Below, piece after piece: positions 43,201 to 54,560 of a DNA stretch of 64,000 nucleotides. The notes under the pieces were generated by a model. That model was not told the origin of the DNA. It did not search any database and saw only the letters and a program-made list of their open reading frames with translations. A program made the position numbers and the translations under genes. How positions within the stretch are numbered: position 1 is the stretch's first letter; each line of letters begins with the position of its first letter. Origin of the DNA: Papio anubis (lineage: Eukaryota; Chordata; Mammalia; Primates; Cercopithecidae); contig NC_044986.1 in NCBI RefSeq assembly GCF_008728515.1, forward strand, positions 109,790,313-109,854,312, in the 5' to 3' direction.

Positions 43201-44941
43201 AAAAAGGTTATCAATTTTAAAAGATATCTAAAACATATATTTAAAATTTTTAAACTTTAGAAAATAACTCAAGGTTCTCAGAAAAATCAGAAAATCAAAG
43301 TCTCACAAATAGTAAAGTATATATTAAATATCAGAAAAAATGATGATGTTTATGGCAGTATATTAAGGAAAATTATACTAGAAAATTTTAAAAATGGAGA
43401 ATAAATGCCTATAAGTGCCTTACTTAAGATATTAATAAAACAGGCCGGGCGTGGTAGCTCACCCAGCCTGTTTTATTGGGAGGCTGAGGCGGGCAGATCA
43501 GGAGGTCAGGAGATCAAGACCATCCCGGCTAGGCTAGCACAGTGGAACACCATCTCTGCTAAAAATACAAAAAAACAAAATTAGCTGGGTGTGGTGGTGG
43601 GTGCTTGTAGTCCTAGCCACTCGGGAGGCTGAGGCGGCAGAATGGCATGAACCTGGGATGCGGAGTTTGCAGTGAGCCAAGATTGTGCCACTGTACTCCA
43701 GCCTGGGCAACAGAGTAAGACTCTGTCTCAAAAAAAAAAAAAAGAAAAAAAATACTAATAAAACAGCATGGTAAATCTAAAGAAAATAAAAAATATAAGA
43801 TAATGAATAATATGAAATTTAAAAAAAAACCTAATAGGACACAACCTATTTAAAGGAATTAGTGAGACAGGCAAATACATGTTTTAAAAGATTTTGGAAA
43901 GTTTAATGAGACTAAAAATAAGAATTTGGGCTGACATTTGGAAGCTCTTAGAATGGAAATCATTGAAATTAAGAACTAAATGGATGGATCTAAATGGATG
44001 TAATAGTAAATACAGAGAATTTGTTAACAGGATAACTCCAAGAAATACATTAAGAACAAAGCATAGAGAAAAAAAGGGATAGAAAATAATAGAATTGGAT
44101 ACACAATAACATAAAAGGTACAGTGAGAAAGTCTAGGAATTATGCAAGTATCCAGAAAAGAAAGAATGGGCAGAAGCAACGTTTGAAGACATTGCGGCTG
44201 GAAATTTTCTCAAACAAATGGAAGACATCACGCCACAGAGTCAAGGAGCCCTAATAATCCTAAGCAGGGCTTTAAAAAATAAAAATAGCTTAAAGAGAAA
44301 AAGCAAATATAATCCATTCTACACAGAAAAATTATTTGATAACTTTCAACTTCCTCATGAGAATCTCTCAAATAAAAGGGAATCCCTTATAATGATAATA
44401 GGTATCAATCTAAAGCCTACAGAAACACATTTCATGGTGAAACAGAATTGTCTTTAACATAAGAGTGAGGGTAAATCTTTTCTATTACCTCTTGTATTCA
44501 ATAAGCGTGGAAGTCTTGGATAGTATCCCAAGAAAAGAAAGAATCATGAAGGAAGTAAAACTCTTATCATTTGTACACATGGTGTTTCTCTAAATAGAAA
44601 ATCCAGAAAAGTCTACAAGCTACTACAAAAATAATGACTTTTAAAGGCACATTGAATATACTATCAGATGCTAGAATTGATAGGCTCAAAAAGTAATCAA
44701 ATAGAAAATATAAAGATAATACTAAAAAGATTCAATTTACAATATCAGTGAATACTACCAGTTTTCTAGGAATAACAAGGGATGCATATAACCTTTATGG
44801 AGTAAAATTTAAAACTTTTTCAAAGGATGTAAGAGAAGATTTAATGAAAATGGATATACTCATGCCTCATATATGAGAAGACTCATATATGATTATCCCA
44901 TACAAATTAACCTCTAAATTCAGTGAAATTCCAAAAACATA
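43201..44941 (+). mobile_element. Old L1M ORF1/ORF2 region, plus strand, split by an Alu
   Basis: 'gaaagaatgggcagaagcaa', 'gccacagagtcaaggagccc' and 'attcaatttacaatatcagt' are in L1M order. It stops at the MaLR provirus and resumes at 47660. Confidence 0.6.
43443..43753 (+). mobile_element. Alu (Y-like), plus strand, with a rewritten 5' segment
   Basis: Starts ggccgggcgtggtagctcac. The normal stretch with gcctgtaatcccagcacttt is replaced by ccagcctgttttatt, an inverted copy of the element's own 5' junction. attaataaaaca (43431) and actaataaaaca (43754) are target duplications. Confidence 0.95.
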
Positions 44942-45408
44942 ACTTTCTTGTGACTGCTATAACAAATTCCCACAACTCCTGTGGCTTAAAACAATAGAAA
45001 TTTATTTTCTTGTGATTTGGGAGGCCAGAAATACAAAATCCATCACTAGACTGAAATCAAGGTGTTGGTAAGGTTCTGTAACCCTAGACCTCTAGGGGAG
45101 GATCTGTTCCTTATTGCTTTCTGCAATTTCTTAGCTTGTGGCTCCATCACCTCAGTCTCTATCTTCACGCTGCCCTCTCTTCTGTTTGTTTGTGTGTCTA
45201 AATGTCCCTCTACCTCCCTCTTTTAGGATACATGTAATTGTATTAAGGCCCAACTAAGTAATCTAGGATAATCTCCCTATCTCAAGATTTTTAACCCAAT
45301 CACATCTGCAAAGACTCTTTTTTCTACCAATAAGGAATGATTCACATGTTCTAGGAATGAGAATATGGATATCTTTTGGGGTAGGGGGATTTTTTGGCCT
45401 CCTACAAG
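44942..45408 (-). mobile_element. 3' LTR of the MaLR provirus
   Basis: Contains 'tggcttaaaacaatagaaat', 'ctgaaatcaaggtgttggta', 'aatctaggataatctcccta' and ends near 'tttggcctcctac'. The same blocks in the same order occur in the partner LTR. Confidence 0.75.
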
Positions 45409-45577
45409 CTGGACTCTAGTCTCCAGAGATTCATGTACATCTCACACACAAAGTATATTCAACCCATTCCAATATTCCCAAAAGTCTCAACCCATGCAGC
45501 ATCAACTGAAGTTCAAAATCTCACCCAACTGTCGTCAGTTTAAAAGTCTCAAATCTCATCATCTAAATCAGGTATGG

Positions 45578-45874
45578 GTGGGGTGCAGTGGCTCATGCCT
45601 GTAATCCCAGCACTTTGGGAGGCTGAGGTGGGCAGATCACTTGAGATCAGGAGTTTGAAACCAGCCTGGCCAACATGGTAAAACCCCGTTTCTACTAAAA
45701 ATACAAAAATTAGCCCAGCGTGTTGGCACATGCTTGTAATCCCAGGTCCATGGGAGCCTGAGGCAGGAGAATAACTTGGGAGGCAGAGGTTGCAGTGAGC
45801 TGAGATAGTGCCACTGCACTCCAACCTGGGCAACAGAGTGACTCTCTCAAAAAAAAAAAAAAAAAAGCAAAAAA
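45578..45874 (+). mobile_element. Alu, plus strand, inside the MaLR interior
   Basis: Exact 13-base target duplication aaatcaggtatgg at 45565-45577 and 45875-45887. A small deletion lies in the right arm near 45776. Confidence 0.97.
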
Positions 45875-47204
45875 AAATCAGGTATGGCTGAAACTCTGGG
45901 TATGATCTGTCTTGGGACAATATATGATAGTGCTGAAGAGATTAGGCATGTAACCCATGGATCACTTTAAATATCTCAAAATTTGTATCTGTAGATCTGT
46001 GAAATTAGAAAACAAGTTACCTGCTTCTAAAATACAATGGTGAGACGGGTGTAGTGTAACAGTTGCAGACATTTGCATTCCAAAAGGTAGAACATAGAAG
46101 GAATAAAGGGGTCATTTGTGCCAAGCAATTTCAAAGTCTAGTAGGGCAAATTCCACTGGGTTTCAGGACCTGAAAGTAATTCCCTGAGGGTTCCTGGCTC
46201 TGGTCTATTTCCCTGTGATTGCAGCACCAGCCTCTAAACCCAAGGCTCTTCCCTCAGTCATTCTTCCTTTTTCTTTAATGTAGCATATGCTTGTAGCTGA
46301 ATAATTTTATTAGCCTGTTTCCATCTGGTAGTTACTTTAGTCCCACCAGACAGTGTTTCTTCTAGCATAGCATTCTCAGAAATTCCGTGGGTCTCCTATG
46401 TGTGTTATGGGGATTCATGCCATTAATCAAGAGGTTCATATACAAATCTTCCCTGGAAAATCACATCTCTATTCTCAGCTTCTGCTGAGATATTTGAAGT
46501 GATCCATGAGTTACATGGCCAGTCTCTTCAGCAGTATCAAAGTTTATCCAATCCCACTTTTGGTTCTTCTGAGCACACTTTCTTAATAGTGACTCTCCCT
46601 ATTGTAGCATCTTTGCAATCTGGATAGGTTGAGAATTTCCCAAATTATCGCGCTCTGGTTCCATTTTGCTTAATATTTCATTTCTTAATTTATCCCTCCC
46701 CTCTCACGTTTTAGTATAAACTGCAAGAAGAAATCAGACTGCACCTTCAACACATCACTTGAAAATATTATCAGATAAATATCCAAGTTCACCCATGTAG
46801 AAAGTACAAGTTCTTTCTACCTTATGGTGGAACACAAATTGGCTGTTATCTACCACTGGATAACAGCATCTTTCTTCCATTTTCCAATGACATGCTCCTT
46901 ATTTTCTTTGGGACCTTAACAGTGTCTTCAACATTCATATTTCTACAAACATTCTGTGTATGATAATATATCTTTCAGATGATATAGACATTTTCTACTG
47001 TGTTACCAGTTTCTTCCGGAGCTTTACAATGGCCCCTTTAACATCCATATTTTTACCAGAAGTATGTGTAAGGCAATCAACACTTTTTCTATCACGCACC
47101 ACAGAATTCTGCCCAACTCTATTCAGTGTCAGATTCCAAATCCACTTCCACGTTTTAGGTATTTGTTACAGCAGCACTCCACTTCCAGGTACCAAAATTT
47201 GCAT

Positions 47205-47659
47205 TAGTTTCCTATGGCAGCTGTAACAAATCACCACAGACTTGGTGGCTTAAACAGAAATTTATTTATTCTTTCACAATTTTGAAATTCAGAAGTCCAA
47301 AGTCAGTATCACTGTACTGAAATCAAGGTGTTGGGAGGGCCATGTTCCCTCTGGAGGCTCTAGGAGAGAATCTGTTCCTTGCCTACTGTCATTCCTTGGC
47401 TTGTGGCCACATCACTCCAATCTGCCTCTAAATGTCATATTCTCATGTGTGTGTGCTTAAATTTCCTTCTGCCTCCCTCCTACAAGGATGCATGCAATTA
47501 CATTTGTAATCTAGATAATCCAGGATAATGTTCCCATCTAAAGATCCTTAACCTCATCATGTTTGCAAAGACCCTTTTTCCAAATAAGGAAAAATTCATA
47601 GGTTCCAAGGATTATGACAGGGATATCTGGAGGCAGGGGAGGGTATTTTCTAGCCTACC
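47205..47659 (-). mobile_element. 5' LTR of the MaLR provirus
   Basis: 'gtggcttaaacagaaattta', 'ctgaaatcaaggtgttggga' and 'ctagataatccaggataatg' match the order in the partner LTR. Ends near 'tttctagcctaccg'. Confidence 0.75.
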
Positions 47660-48612
47660 GTAATATCCTAACAGTATTTCTTTGTGATTGATAAATAGAT
47701 CCTAAAATTCATATGGAAAAATAAAAGTATCAAGAACAGACAAAATAACTTTGAAGAAAGAGAATAAGAATGTAGTGACTCATCTTTTGAGATATTAAAA
47801 CTTATAAATAAGATTTAAGAAATGAGACATCATGGTGTGATGGGAAGAATAAACAAATAGACCAGTGGATTGGAATAGATATTTCAGAAAGTGACCTATG
47901 AAGATAAGGGAATTTGGTAATGACAGAGTTGGCAGTACACATCAAAGTGCAAAAGATGGGTTATTCTATACATGATATTTGGACAATTAGCTCTCCAGAT
48001 GGTAGAAAGTAAAATTAAATTTCTACTCAGTGTGACATACAGTATCTTCCATATGGATTAAAGATCTCAATGTTACTAGCAAAACTTTAATCTTTTAGAT
48101 GAAAATATCTTTATTAACTTGATGCAAGATAGGATTGTTTATTTAAGAAATGAAATCTTACACCTTAAAGTAAAAAAGAGAGAGATGTGACTACATTAAA
48201 ATTATCAGCTTCTTTGGTTCAAAACAAAAACACCACCAACAAAGTTTAAACAGAAGCTGTAGATGGAGAGAAGATATTGCAAATCATCTAACCAACAAAG
48301 GTTGGTATGTAGAATAGAGAAATAACTCTTGCAAATATTTGAGAAAAAGCCAAAAGCACCTAATAGAATAATGGATATAGAGTAAGCACATGGAAGTTAA
48401 ATAAATAATAAGGTGCTCAGTCATACTTCACATCCATTTCTATGGCAAAAACAAAAGTTTCATAATATCAAGTATAGGTGAAGCTGTTAGCAAATGAAAA
48501 CTTGTATAAGCTGCTATAAATTGCTGTAATCATGTTGGTAAATTATTTGTCATTATGTAGTAACACCGAAGGTGTGCATCTTCTATGACTTAGAAGTTTT
48601 CTGAGTAGGTTT
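47660..48612 (+). mobile_element. Old L1M ORF2 continuation, plus strand
   Basis: 'cctaaaattcatatggaaaa', 'agaccagtggattggaatag' and 'atggattaaagatctcaatg' match L1 ORF2 order and continue the copy that stops at 44941. Confidence 0.75.
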
Positions 48613-48622
48613 ATATCCTTGA

Positions 48623-48836
48623 GCAGTGCTGTTCAAAAGAATTCTTGGTGTTGATGGAAATGTTTTCTATTAGTACTGTCCAATAGGGTAGTTACAGCTC
48701 ATAAGGTGACTAAGAGAGCTGATAAGTACCTGAAGTGTGGTTAGTGTAACAAATGAATGCTTAGTTTTTTATATTTTCAATAATTAAAATTTAAATCACA
48801 CTTGTGGCTAAAGGATACTGTATTGTTCAGCACAGC
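48623..48836. mobile_element. DNA-transposon MITE with degenerate inverted termini
   Basis: cagtgctgttca at the left and tgttcagcacag at the right are inverted repeats with about 9 of 12 matches. 'actgtccaatagggtagtta' inside fits a widespread hAT-type MITE, family not named. Confidence 0.6.
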
Positions 48837-49849
48837 TTTAGAAAAACTCTCATAGGTATATAAAGACATGTCTGGAAAGATGGACAATGCTGCATTTTCC
48901 CTAAGAGCTATAAATGGGAAACATTGTAAATAAGGAAACAAATCTGGGTACTCACGGGCAGTTGAGATGAATGAACTAGAACTATACTTACTACACTGAT
49001 TGGGGTGAACACCACGCTGCTGTAACAGTGAGAACCTAAAATTCTTTGGCAGAAATAATGTAAGTTCACATACCTTTCTCACATCACTAAGTCTGCATAA
49101 CAGTCCCGTTTGGTGGGATAGATCTGTCATTTGGGAACTTGGTCTGTTCTATCTTTTGTTCTGCCATAACCTAGAGGCATAGTCCTCATCTCCATGATGA
49201 AAGCTAGATGATGAGTGAGATCACATGCAAGATGGCAGGAAAATAAAACACAAGAGGAATCAGATAGCTATTTTGTTTTAAGAAAGTGTGCAAGGAGTGG
49301 CACGTGTCATTTCTGCTAGCACATTCTCTAAAACCCTAGTCACATGGGAGCTGCAAAATGTGGTCACCAGGAAGCTATGACTTCGGAAACAAAATGCGTA
49401 TTTGGAGACAACAGCAGTACGCTTTGGTCTTCTTTACTGGCTATCAAATATCTGTGCACACATTTCTTCCCACCCATAGAACATTCATTTCACAAGATAG
49501 ACAATTCAAAGTCTCAGCCTGTTATGGCAAACAATTCAAATCCACAATTTCTGAGTGAGATGTGGTTGTCTCCATTGGCTCTGAGTATGTCTCCTCATGG
49601 CCTGGCAACCTGTGAAGGCAAATTGTTGTCAGCCTATCCTCCTAGACTATGGCATAGACATACCTAGAATGTGATACTGGGGAAGAACGGCAATGGCTCT
49701 CCCTTCAGTGACCCATAGAAGTTATCAAATATTGGCAGCAGGTGCCTGCAGACTCCTTGCCTGGTAAGTCAAGTTGCTTGCCTGAGAAGTAAGTTGCTTG
49801 CTTCGCCCATCTGCCTGTACCTCGGTCTACTCTCTTTATTTTATCTCTG
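48837..49849. other. Unassigned, possibly an old dispersed repeat
   Basis: 'ctttggcagaaataatgtaa' and 'tagtcctcatctccatgatg' are familiar from a medium-copy mammalian repeat I cannot name. The 117-codon minus-strand frame (48777-49130) and 107-codon plus-strand frame (49344-49667) are unsupported. Confidence 0.35.
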
Positions 49850-50121
49850 TTTTTAAAATAGAGACAGGACTGTGCTCTGTCACCCAGGCTGGAAGGCAGT
49901 GGCACCATCATAGATCACTGTAGCCTCAACCCTCCCAGCTCAAGTGAACTTCCCGCCTTAGCCTCCTGAGTAGCTGGGACCACAGACATGCATGACCACA
50001 CCTGGCTCATTTTTTGAATTTTTGTAGAAATGGGATCTCATGATGCTGCTCAGTTTGGTCTTGAACTCCTGGCCTCCAGTGATCCTCCTGCAGGATCAAG
50101 CATGAGCCACCATACCTGACC
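49850..50121 (-). mobile_element. Alu (J-like), minus strand
   Basis: Diverged reverse-complement Alu from 'tttttaaaatagagacagga' to 'ccaccatacctgacc', with a small deletion in the left arm near 50090. Confidence 0.9.
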
Positions 50122-51294
<1,173 letters not shown>

Positions 51295-51480
51295 CCAAAT
51301 GTCTTAACTATAGCACACCAAAAGCCACTTGTTTCTCAGTCTACAATGTTTTCTTGCTGTCAGGCACCTGGCCAAATGATAAATGCCATCTACTTTTGAT
51401 TTTTATGTTGGTGGATTTTACTTCTCATACCAGTATTTTAAAATACTAAAAATATAAGAAAAATTGAACAAGGAATATAG

Positions 51481-53150
51481 AGAAATATGGCTGAATAGAA
51501 GTCTACACTATTCATTCCCCACCCTACAGGAACGCCAAATTTTAACAACTACCTACACATAAAAAGCACCATTATAAGAGCCAAAAACAGGTGAGCAATC
51601 ACAATGCCTGGTTTTAACTTTGTATCACTGAAAGAGTGATTGAAAAGGGCAGGAAAGACAGTCTTGCACTGCTACACCGCCCCTCCCCTATCCCCTTGCA
51701 GTGGTGATGGAGAATCTGTGCTCCTGGGAGAGGGAGAGCGCAGCAATTGTGAGGCTTCGCATTGGTCTTTGTGCTGCTCTGTCACAGTGAAGGCCAGAAC
51801 CAAGCTGTGCTCAGCTGATGTCCACCCACGGGGGAAGAATTTGGACTGGCCCTAGCCAGAGAGGAATCACTCATCCCAGAGGTTAGAGCTTGAGTTCTGC
51901 CAAGCCTTGCCACCACAGGTTTTAGTGATCTGGGGTCTCTAAGTGAACTTGAGGTGCAGTCTAGGCCACAGGGACTGCAATTTCTAGGCAAGATACGGTG
52001 CTGAGCCCAGCGAACTGGGGAAGCCTGAGACCTACTGCAGCCAGGGGAGCTAAGGGAGTGCTTGTGCTACTGCTCTGCCACCCTCTGGCAGCAGCTACAT
52101 GGCACAGAGAAATTGCTCACTTGGGAGAGGAAGAGCACAGTGACTGGGGACTTTATGTTGAACTCAGTGCTGCCATGTCACCTGGCAGGATTCATCATCT
52201 GCTGACTACAGAGCCCCTGCACCTTGAACAATCAATAGCAATACCCAGGTAATATACTGTAAGCACTGGATTCTGAGGCCTGTTGGCTTCACGTATGACC
52301 TAGCACATTCCCAGCTGTGGTGGCTATGGTGAAAGACTCTTTCTGTTTAAGAAATGCAGGGGGGAAAGTAAAGGGCACTCTGTCTTGCACATTAGGTACC
52401 AGCTCAGCCACAGTGGGGTTGAGCACCAAGCATGCTCTTGGGGTCTCCAACTCCAGGTCTAGGCTCTTGGTCAGCTTTTCTGGACTTGCCCTGGGCCAGA
52501 GGAGAGCCCACTGCCCTGAAGGGTGAGTCTCAGGCCTGGCAGCACTCATCACAAGCTGACTGAAGAGCACTTGGGCTTTGAGAGGGAAGAGCCAGAAGGG
52601 CTTTGTCTTGTGATGTGAGTGCCAGCTTAGCCACAGTAGACTAGAACACTAGGTAAATTTCTAAAAGTTTTGACTTCAATCAACGGCTCCCAGACAGCAT
52701 CTCTGGACCCACCTGGGGCCTGGGGGAACTCATTGCACTGAAGGGAAGGACACAAACCTGGCTGGCTTTGCCACCTGCTGATTGTAGAGCCCTAGGGCCT
52801 TGAGCAAACTTAGGCAGGTAGTTATTACAGTGGGTCTTGGGTGAGACTAAAACAGTCCCAGTGGTGGTGGCCACAAATGTGCTTGTGTTTCCCCACCCCT
52901 AATTCCAGGAGGCCCAGCACAAAGAGAGAGAGAGACTCTGGGAAAAAGTATGGGAAAATAACAATGTCTGTGCCTTGTAACCCAGAGAATTCTTCCGGAT
53001 CTTATCCAAGATACTAAGGCGGTAACTCTATGACTCTGCAAGAACCACAGCATTGTCGGTTTTGGGACCCAAGTCCCCTTGAATAACTGGAATGCCTTCT
53101 CAAGAAGGTTGTGTACTAATAAGCTCAGACTGTGACATCTACAATAAATG
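51481..53150 (+). promoter_or_regulatory. 5'UTR of the L1MA-like element
   Basis: From 'tatggctgaatagaagtcta' onward it carries repeated 'gaggagagcccactgccctg'-like modules with 'tgctgactacagagcccc'. This is the L1 internal promoter region by position. Present activity is unlikely given its age. Short frames on both strands here are not genes. Confidence 0.6.
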
Positions 53151-54083
53151 CCTAATTACTCAATGCCCAGACAATGGTATTCATCTACAAGCATCAAGAT
53201 CATCCAGGAAAATATGACCTCACCAAATGAATTAAATAAGGTACCAGGGACAAATCCTGGAGAAACAGATAGATGTGACCTTTCAGACAGATAATTCAAA
53301 ATAGCTATGCTGAGGAAGCACAAAGAAATTTAAGATAGCACAAAGAAAGAATTCAGGATTCAATCAGATAAATTTAACAAAGAGGTTGAAATTATTAAAA
53401 AGAAGCAGAAATTATAGAGTTGAAAAATGCAGCTGACATACTGAAGAATGCATCAGAGTCTCTTAATATCAGAATTGATGAAGGAGAAGAAAGAATTAGT
53501 GAGCTTGAAGGCAAGCTATTTGAAAATACACAGAGGAGGCAAAAAATAAAGCATAGCTATAGGATCTAGAAAATAGCCTCAACAGTGCAAATCTAAGAGT
53601 TATTGGCCTTCAATAGGAGGCAGAGAAAGAGAAGGGGGTAGAAACTTTATTCAAAGAGATAATATCAGAGAACTTCCCAAACCCAGAGAAAGATACCAGT
53701 ACTCAAGTACAAGAAGATTATAGAACACCCAGCAGATTTAATCCAAAGAAGCCTACTACAAGGCATTTAATAAACTCCCAAAGGTCAAAAATAACGAAGG
53801 GATCCGAATAGCAGCAAGAGAAATGAAATAAGATACAGTGGAACTCCATAACATCTGGAAGCAGACTTTCCAGTGGAAACCTTTACAGACCAGAGAGAGT
53901 GTCATATATCTAAACTGTGGAAGGAAAAATCTTTTACACTAGAATAGTATGTCTGATGAAAATATCCTTTAAGCGTGAAGGAGAAATAAAGACTTTCCCA
54001 GACAAAGAAAAGCTGTAGGATTTCATCAACACCAGACCTGTTCTACAAGAAGTGCTAAGGGATTATTTCAATTAGAGAAAAAC

Positions 54084-54190
54084 ATGTTTGCTTCAGCAGC
54101 ACATATACTAAAATTGAAATGATACAGAGAAGATTAGCATGGCCCTGCACAAGATTGACATGCAAATTTGTGAAGCATTCCATATTTTTT
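54084..54190 (+). pseudogene. U6 snRNA retropseudogene, full length
   Basis: Matches U6 end to end over about 107 bases, including 'cagcacatatactaaaattg', 'gatacagagaagattagcat' and 'gaagcattccatatttttt'. The CpG sites of U6 are all decayed and there are small indels near 54144-54155. No snRNA promoter elements are expected because the upstream sequence is L1MA ORF1. It is joined directly to L1 ORF2 sequence. Confidence 0.96.
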
Positions 54191-54560
54191 CATGACCAAG
54201 AACCCAAAAGCAAATGTATTAAAAACAAAGAAAAATAGTTGGGACTTAATTAACCTAAAGAGCTTTTGCATGGCAAAAGGAACAGTCAGTGGAGTAAACA
54301 GATAACCCACAGAGTGAGAGAAAATCTTCACACTCTATACATCTGACAAAGGACTAATATCCAGAATCTACAAGGAACTCAAAGAAATCGGTAAGGAAAA
54401 AACAAACAATCCCATCAAGAAGTGGGCTAAGAACAGGAATAGACAATTCTCAGAAGAAGATATACAAATGGCCAACAAACATATGAGAAAATGCTCGACA
54501 TCACTAATGATCCTGGAAATGCAAATCAAAACCACAATGCAGTACCACATTACTCCTGCA
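54191..54560 (+). mobile_element. L1 ORF2 fragment fused to the U6 pseudogene
   Basis: Starts catgaccaagaacccaaaag right after the U6 terminal T-run and follows L1 ORF2 C-terminal order to 'gcagtaccacattactcctg'. It has no L1 3'UTR, poly-A or target duplication. Host L1MA resumes with 'acacagaaaaatacataata'. Confidence 0.85.

Larger units (their letters stand above)
44942..47659 (-). mobile_element. MaLR (MLT1-type) provirus with both LTRs, minus strand
   Basis: Two similar minus-strand LTRs (44942-45408 and 47205-47659) enclose about 1.8 kb of noncoding internal sequence. A later Alu lies within it. On the minus strand the right copy is the 5' LTR. The internal-LTR boundary reads 'cacttccaggtaccaaaatt', typical for MaLR. 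The host L1M resumes on the far side with 'tatcctaacagtatttcttt'. No coding capacity. Confidence 0.75.

Noticed and set aside
45549..45920. 123-codon minus-strand frame
   Set aside because: Antisense Alu translation with no exon context.
51481..53150. Possible CpG island or gene promoter
   Set aside because: The GC-richer region is the L1MA-like 5'UTR and CpG dinucleotides look scarce.
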